Position numbers and translations under genes: made by a program. DNA of 8,596 nucleotides from Desulfuromonadaceae bacterium. Lineage in GTDB: Bacteria > Desulfobacterota > Desulfuromonadia > Geobacterales > Pseudopelobacteraceae. Numbering within the stretch: the first letter of the stretch is position 1; the number at the start of each line of letters is the position of its first letter. The stretch is from the NCBI GenBank assembly GCA_028686145.1, contig JAQUCQ010000128.1, positions 1 through 8,596 on the forward strand. Reading direction: 5' to 3'. Below the pieces are notes generated by a model. The model was not told the origin of the DNA. It saw only the letters and a program-made list of their open reading frames with translations, and searched no databases. Of this stretch, positions 5,573-8,596 are shown in pieces.

Positions 5573-5601
5573 ATTGTATCAGTATTATTTGTTATTGAAA
5601 A
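5573..5601 (-). promoter_or_regulatory. Promoter for the 42-aa small protein
   Basis: On the minus strand, TTTTCA (5596-5601, 4/6) and TACAAT (5573-5578, 5/6) are separated by 17 bp. The predicted start is near 5566, giving a leader of about 24 nt that consists mostly of the ribosome binding site. Confidence 0.55.
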
Positions 5602-5614
5602 CTGTTTTCAATAA
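5592..5614. promoter_or_regulatory. 23-bp perfect palindrome, Fur-box-like operator over the -35
   Basis: The half-site TTATTGAAAAC (5592-5602), one central T, and its exact reverse complement GTTTTCAATAA (5604-5614). The motif resembles the metal-reducing deltaproteobacterial Fur site, as I recall it TGAAAAT-N-ATTTTCA, differing in the base next to the centre of each half. Its overlap with the -35 of the minus-strand promoter is the expected geometry for a repressor. Another dimeric regulator cannot be excluded. Confidence 0.6.
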
Positions 5615-5619
5615 TGGCC

Positions 5620-5868
5620 GGTGTCCATTGATGGAAATCCTGGTAGGATGGTCATCCTAAGGGTGGCCAATTGTGCAACCTTGCCGTTGCGGCACCTGTG
5701 AATAGTGTGGATCAATGCCAAGGAACCGCCTGTTTTCGGAGGTTTCGGCGGGTATGATGACTCCCCGCATTTCGGTGCGTTTGACGCGCCGTTGTGATGG
5801 AATGCCGCGGTTTCTTCTTTTGCGGAAAGATACACACTTGATACTCACATAGAATTCTCTCATAGAGG
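5620..5868. other. Intergenic stretch with no supported gene
   Basis: Two overlapping minus-strand frames and a short plus-strand frame (ATG 5715) exist here but lack ribosome binding sites and any recognisable protein pattern. The only local structure is the short palindrome AGGATGGTCATCCT (5646-5659), whose loop is too small to be a stable hairpin on its own. Confidence 0.5.
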
Positions 5869-5897
5869 TTGACTCAATGACGGAGGTCTTATATAGT
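5869..5897 (+). promoter_or_regulatory. Promoter of the third riboswitch transcript
   Basis: TTGACT (5869-5874, 5/6) and TATAGT (5892-5897, 5/6) with exactly 17 bp between them. The predicted start near 5904 lies about 20 nt before the aptamer. Confidence 0.7.
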
Positions 5898-5923
5898 CAG
5901 CTGCGTAATACACACATAGATAA

Positions 5924-5999
5924 TCGATAAGACTAAACCACCCGCGAGGGTGGGGCGGAAAGCCCATTGGGTCTCTCAGAGACAGCCGGGATGCCGAAG
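5924..5999 (+). promoter_or_regulatory. GEMM-I riboswitch aptamer 3 (cGAMP / c-di-GMP class)
   Basis: Same architecture as the tandem pair: AAGACTAAACC, P2 stem CCACCC/GGGTGG with loop GCGA (5938-5953), GGGCGGAAAGCC, GTCTC-TCA-GAGAC, then AGCCGGGATGCCGAA. P2 covaries with the other two copies: ATTC/GAAT there is ACCC/GGGT here. That is internal evidence for a conserved structure. The inferred position 20 is again A, pointing to cGAMP. The 3' end is shared with the terminator, so an ON switch is predicted. Confidence 0.92.
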
Positions 6000-6025
6000 T
6001 ATCACTGTCGGCATCCCGTTTTTTT
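5987..6025 (+). terminator. Intrinsic terminator / expression platform of riboswitch 3
   Basis: CGGGATGCCGA (5987-5997) and TCGGCATCCCG (6008-6018) form a perfect 11-bp stem with a 10-nt loop, followed by seven T (6019-6025). The 5' arm lies within the aptamer. Confidence 0.93.
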
Positions 6026-6078
6026 ATTTCAGGATGATTGGTGTATTCAGCAGACCCCATTTATAAAAGGAGAAGGGC

Positions 6079-6351
6079 ATGAACAAAAACATGAAGTTGA
6101 CGATGGTTGCAATCGGTAGTGTCGCCTGTGTGCTGTCCATAACTAGCTTTGCTACAAAATCAGATGCAGCTGTTGCGGTGGATGTCAGAACGCCTAATGT
6201 TCGGGTGCAGGTCGGTAATCCCGCTCCACCGCCGCCTGTTGTCGTGATGGAACCTGAGCGTGTCATCGTCAGGGAGAGAAGTGAACACCATGACCGTGGA
6301 AAGCATAAAGGGCACTACAAACATAAGAAACATAAGAAGTATGAGCGGTAG
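6079..6351 (+). CDS. Small secreted Lys/His-rich basic protein, riboswitch-controlled
   Basis: The 90-aa product has a Sec signal peptide (hydrophobic core LTMVAIGSVACVLSITSFA, likely cleavage after SDA at residue 30). A short segment VDVRTPNVRVQVGNP follows, then a proline cluster PAPPPPVVV (48-56), and a very basic tail with repeated HK/KH pairs (residues 69-90: EHHDRGKHKGHYKHKKHKKY). AAAGGAG lies 6 nt before the ATG. Proteins with VRTPNVRVQ-type segments, a polyproline hinge and a His/Lys tail occur as uncharacterised exported proteins in Geobacter-like genomes (from memory). The tail could bind metal, heme, polysaccharide, DNA or wall polymers; nothing selects among these. It is the only gene on the third riboswitch transcript and is closed by a 15-bp hairpin. 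Confidence 0.85.
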   Translation: MNKNMKLTMVAIGSVACVLSITSFATKSDAAVAVDVRTPNVRVQVGNPAPPPPVVVMEPERVIVRERSEHHDRGKHKGHYKHKKHKKYER

Positions 6352-6365
6352 GATTTAATCTATTA

Positions 6366-6400
6366 CCAGAACAGGCGGCTGATATAGCCGCCTGTTCTGG
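6366..6400 (+). terminator. Long perfect hairpin after the basic secreted protein gene
   Basis: CCAGAACAGGCGGCT (6366-6380) and its exact complement (6386-6400) form a 15-bp perfect stem with loop GATAT, 15 nt after the stop codon. No T-run follows in either direction, so it is a U-less terminator or a 3'-end stabiliser rather than a classical intrinsic terminator. Confidence 0.6.
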
Positions 6401-6507
6401 CGTCTGCATATGTTACGTCCACCCTCTGAAACCCTTCGGGTCGGGCATAACTGAAAATAAACAATGAATAACAGTCGCTCAGTCCTCTTTAGAGCCGTCC
6501 AAGCGGC

Positions 6508-6636
6508 CTAATCCTCTCCTTCATCTCCCGCCATCAAGTCCGTATGATGCAGATCCGTATGGCCCATGCTACCAAGCCACGGAAGGATGGCCATTGTAAG
6601 CAATACGCTTAATAGAACCAGAATAGTTGTTGCCAT
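6508..6636 (-). CDS. 42-aa single-helix membrane peptide, hypothetical
   Basis: On the minus strand, ATG at 6636 is preceded by GGGAGGTGG with good spacing. The frame encodes MATTILVLLSVLLTMAILPW, then LGSMGHTDLHHTDLMAGDEG and ED, and stops at 6508-6510. Residues 4-21 form one hydrophobic helix without a charged N-terminus. The tail carries three His within eight residues (HTDLHHTDL) and an acidic end, so it could face a metal-containing or catalytic partner. I do not recognise the family; small membrane-complex subunits and toxin-like peptides share this layout. A TATAAT at 6690-6695 on the minus strand may be its -10, but no -35 is evident. The plus-strand frame over the same DNA lacks a ribosome binding site. 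Confidence 0.6.
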   Translation of the reverse strand: MATTILVLLSVLLTMAILPWLGSMGHTDLHHTDLMAGDEGED

Positions 6637-6789
6637 GGTAACCACCTCCCTTACCAGCTTTACCAAAACCAGAGACACTTTCTTATGGAATTATAGCCAT
6701 TATAAAGACAAAAAACACTTGAATTATGAAGAAAGAGCTGTGCGAATCCAGTATGATATCCACTCCAGAGTGGTGCGTGGTTCAAAATG

Positions 6790-6819
6790 AAAGGCCCGCG
6801 AAAATCATCGCGGGCCTTT
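6790..6819. terminator. Terminator-like hairpin, bidirectional
   Basis: AAAGGCCCGCG (6790-6800) and CGCGGGCCTTT (6809-6819) form a perfect 11-bp stem with an 8-nt loop. The arms themselves supply short A and T runs on both strands, typical of a bidirectional terminator. The genes it would serve are not obvious, because both flanks lack a convincing coding frame ending here. Confidence 0.65.
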
Positions 6820-7280
6820 GAAACTCTTCCCATTTTGTCGGGATGCAGGCTGTAGCAGCCAGCCTGTAGTTAACTTCCTATGTTGTTTAACTGTCTGGCG
6901 GAGTGTCCTCTGTCATCTGATCCTCCATAGGTAATAGAAATACGAATGGTGCAACTTCTACTGTCCTACGAATACTCCTTTTGCTCCGTTGTTCTTGAAT
7001 CAGGTAGCGCTACCTTAATTACACTATAACCGTTTCGAACTCCAAGAAACAGTCTGTTTTTATTTTTTTTATCGGCGTATAGTAATCAAGTTTGCAAGAA
7101 TAGGGAAAAAGGCTGGTGCCTGAAATGTCAGCCCGTCTCTGACGTGTTATTACCTCTCTTGGATGTTGCTCCCACAACGTTTTCAGTTTGAAGCCTTTTC
7201 GCCCCCCCCTAATAATTTCAAACATGGCACTGTCATCTTCAACACCGCGTTTTGAATAACTGGAAGCCTGCTTATTGGCG
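6820..7280. other. Gene-poor stretch of about 460 bp
   Basis: I see no supported gene here. A minus-strand frame (ATG 7225 to 7019) lacks a ribosome binding site; its coding-like frame stays open upstream of that ATG to about 7318 with no start codon, so a decayed gene fragment is possible but unrecognised. Other contents are a 14-bp palindrome (7002-7015), a T-rich tract (7056-7070), an eight-C run (7202-7209) and one copy of a 16-bp imperfect direct repeat. Confidence 0.5.
7002..7015. promoter_or_regulatory. 14-bp perfect palindrome, possible operator
   Basis: AGGTAGCGCTACCT reads identically on both strands. It has the size and symmetry of a dimeric repressor site but no promoter with acceptable spacing was found around it. 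Confidence 0.3.
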
Positions 7281-7286
7281 TATAAT
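7281..7286 (+). promoter_or_regulatory. Candidate -10 element for the peptide deformylase operon
   Basis: A perfect TATAAT with no good -35 at 16-18 bp. The predicted start near 7293 would give a leader of about 75 nt before the deformylase ATG. The element lies inside a 16-bp sequence (7272-7287) that recurs with two mismatches at 7069-7084. Confidence 0.4.
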
Positions 7287-7367
7287 ATTATTAAGGTGCG
7301 ATGAGCCGACAGGCCACATTAGCAAGCATCAAAACGTGAGTTTTTGCGAATGAAGAGGGGAAATTTT

Positions 7368-7886
7368 ATGATTATCAAACAGATAGCCCAACTGGGGCAG
7401 CCGGTGCTACGAGAAGTGGCCCGGAAAGTTGACGATCCGAGAGCACCGGTCATCCAGGCGCTGATCGATGACATGCTGATGACCATGGCTGATGCCGATG
7501 GGGTGGGGATTGCGGCGCCGCAGGTATATGAGCCGCTTTCACTCTTTATTGTTGCATCACGGCCGGGTCCCCGGTATCCGTATGCTTCGCAGATGGGACC
7601 GACGGCGATGATCAATCCGGAGATTCTTTGGGTGTCGGACGATACGGTGAAAGGGTGGGAGGGGTGCCTCAGTATCCCCGGTTTGCGCGGCCTGGTTCCC
7701 CGACATACACGTCTCGGCGTGCGTTATTTTGACCGGCAGGGCGAAGTGCGGGAAGAGGAATATGCAGATTTCCCGGCACGGGTCTTCCAGCACGAGTTTG
7801 ACCACATTCAGGGAATCGTGTTCATTGACCGGATCGAGAGTACACGGGATCTTGTGACGGAAAAAGAATACATGAGGAGTTTATAA
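7368..7886 (+). CDS. def: Peptide deformylase
   Basis: The 172-aa cytosolic metalloenzyme removes the formyl group from the initiator methionine of nascent proteins. All three family motifs are intact: GVGIAAPQ (45-52), EGCLS (98-102) with metal ligand Cys100, and HEFDH (142-146) with ligands His142 and His146 and catalytic Glu143, followed by IQG. Length is normal. ATG 7368 is preferred because AGAGGGGA lies about 6 nt upstream; in-frame ATG 7350 and TTG 7344 would add six or eight residues and have no ribosome binding site. A short insertion (RPGPRYPYASQMGPT, 65-79) replaces the usual tight strand connection after the first motif. It is not next to fmt, the methionyl-tRNA formyltransferase gene, so it may be a second deformylase copy in this genome. 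A small gene follows 4 bp after its stop. Confidence 0.95.
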   Translation: MIIKQIAQLGQPVLREVARKVDDPRAPVIQALIDDMLMTMADADGVGIAAPQVYEPLSLFIVASRPGPRYPYASQMGPTAMINPEILWVSDDTVKGWEGCLSIPGLRGLVPRHTRLGVRYFDRQGEVREEEYADFPARVFQHEFDHIQGIVFIDRIESTRDLVTEKEYMRSL

Positions 7887-7890
7887 AGCT

Positions 7891-8100
7891 ATGCATGAAT
7901 TGCTACCGGATGGAGAAGAGATACGTCGCGCGGTGAAATGGATATCAAGCCACCTTTCGGAAAATCCCGATCAGCGTGTTCAGTCGCTTGTCCAGGAAGC
8001 GATCTTCAAATTTGATCTTTCACCCTTGGAAGCGGAGTTTTTGATCGGTTTCTACAGCCGAAACAAAGAAGAGGACAGCGTCAGAACATCACAGCTTTGA
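7891..8100 (+). CDS. Small helical hypothetical protein, cotranscribed with deformylase
   Basis: The 69-aa product (MHELLPDGEEIRRAVKWISS, then HLSENPDQRVQSLVQEAIFK, FDLSPLEAEFLIGFYSR) is predicted all-helical and soluble, with no signal or membrane segment. It begins 4 bp after the deformylase stop; AGGAG inside the end of that gene lies 11 nt upstream of the ATG. The arrangement resembles short conserved proteins of Geobacter-like genomes of unknown role (from memory). The two-gene organisation suggests a role linked to deformylase or simply shared expression. Confidence 0.8.
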   Translation: MHELLPDGEEIRRAVKWISSHLSENPDQRVQSLVQEAIFKFDLSPLEAEFLIGFYSRNKEEDSVRTSQL

Positions 8101-8133
8101 GGCGATTCAGATCTCTTTCGATCCTTTCGTGTA

Positions 8134-8544
8134 CTACCGGTCCGGAGCAGTACCGCTGCCTCTCCTTCTCAGTGAGTCTACACTCCAGACACCGCTTCCC
8201 TGGGCAGCGATAAACAGGAACACGAAACAGTACAACGCTGCCAGTTCACCATTATTCTGAAGCGGCAGTAGCGCCTTGGTACCGTGTCCGATCCAGTATG
8301 CAAACGCCATCTGGCCGCTGGTTATAAAGGCAGCCCAGTGCGTGAACAGGCCGATCATGATCAGGATGCCGCCAACCAGTTCTATCGGTCCGGCACCATA
8401 GGTGATGAATGCGGGAACTCCCGGCGGCATGCCGATAGGAAAGCTGAACAGTTTCTGGCTGCCGTGCCACAGAAAAAGAAAACCAACCATGATTCGCATC
8501 AGCGCATAACACTGGGTACTGAATTTCGACATGAATGATGACAT
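8134..8544 (-). CDS. DoxX-family four-helix membrane protein
   Basis: The 136-aa product from ATG 8544 has GGGAGGTG 7 nt upstream; the longer frame starting at 8592 has no such signal. Four membrane helices lie at about 12-30, 45-66, 71-87 and 100-116. Family signatures are RIMVGFLFLWHGSQKLF, the GPIELVGGILIMIGLFT stretch, and GELAALYCFVFLFIAAQGSG followed by WSVD. DoxX proteins are inner-membrane proteins named after a subunit of archaeal thiosulfate:quinone oxidoreductase. Most bacterial members have no assigned reaction and are linked to redox or oxidative stress, so an enzymatic role is not claimed. The gene converges on the small hypothetical gene with a gap of 33 bp. A 7-bp hairpin (8568-8574 with 8587-8593) sits just upstream of its ribosome binding site. 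Confidence 0.92.
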   Translation of the reverse strand: MSSFMSKFSTQCYALMRIMVGFLFLWHGSQKLFSFPIGMPPGVPAFITYGAGPIELVGGILIMIGLFTHWAAFITSGQMAFAYWIGHGTKALLPLQNNGELAALYCFVFLFIAAQGSGVWSVDSLRRRGSGTAPDR

Positions 8545-8596
8545 GATTACACCTCCCGGTTGATACCGGTGCGGCAGACTAAATGCCCGCACCTGA

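Noticed and set aside
5715..5854. Plus-strand frame from ATG 5715 (about 45 codons, Arg-rich)
   Set aside because: No ribosome binding site or promoter; composition is that of non-coding complement.
5608..5863. Two overlapping minus-strand frames of 68 and 75 codons
   Set aside because: No ribosome binding site and no recognisable domain, and the lower end overlaps the operator-like palindrome.
6566..6790. 74-codon plus-strand frame ending at the hairpin at 6790
   Set aside because: No ribosome binding site at any candidate start. The opposite-strand 42-codon frame has a strong one, and the protein shows no domain.
7019..7225. 68-codon minus-strand frame
   Set aside because: No ribosome binding site at its ATG. 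It may be part of a decayed gene, but I could not recognise a family.
1..8596. CRISPR array, tRNA, rRNA or intact transposase
   Set aside because: No regularly spaced repeats, no cloverleaf or rRNA-like sequence and no transposase motif were found on either strand; the only long repeat is the duplicated riboswitch.

Overview
The window looks like a Desulfuromonadales/Geobacter-type deltaproteobacterial chromosome. The main reason is three GEMM-I riboswitches whose sequence (AAACC, GCGA-capped P2 stem, GACGGAAAGCC, GTCTC/GAGAC hairpin, then an overlapping terminator) matches the Geobacter subgroup known to sense cyclic GMP-AMP (cGAMP) or c-di-GMP. This assignment is inferred from sequence style; no marker gene proves it.

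Left edge (1-432, minus strand): the 5' part of an SseB-family gene that runs off the window. It is preceded by an overlapping 30-codon reading frame and a sigma70-type promoter.

Region 485-3837 (plus strand) is the centrepiece. Two almost identical riboswitches lie in series, each with its own promoter and its own intrinsic terminator. They precede a three-gene envelope operon: a LysM-YkuD-SPOR lipoprotein L,D-transpeptidase, an Lpp/OprI-like alanine-zipper lipoprotein ending in lysine, and a second lipoprotein combining TPR-like repeats, a coiled coil and a YkuD domain. In enterobacteria, L,D-transpeptidases attach Braun lipoprotein to peptidoglycan. The operon therefore looks like a complete outer-membrane-to-wall tethering module placed under cyclic-dinucleotide control.

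Region 3816-5218: a frameshifted, 3'-truncated remnant of an AraC-type regulator (minus strand) abuts the end of the envelope operon. It is divergent from an intact aldo/keto reductase, which was probably its regulatory partner. The last codons and the stop of the second transpeptidase appear to be read antisense through this remnant.

Region 5219-6810 is sparse. It contains a 42-codon minus-strand gene with a strong ribosome binding site and a 23-bp palindrome resembling a Fur box over its -35 element; a third riboswitch controlling a secreted Lys/His-rich peptide; and a second 42-codon minus-strand gene encoding a one-helix membrane peptide. None of the short peptide genes has a function I recognise.

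Region 6820-7280 holds no gene I can support. From 7281 a peptide deformylase gene and a small helical hypothetical gene form a two-gene operon, convergent with a minus-strand DoxX-family membrane protein gene at the right edge.

No tRNA, rRNA, CRISPR array or intact insertion sequence was seen.
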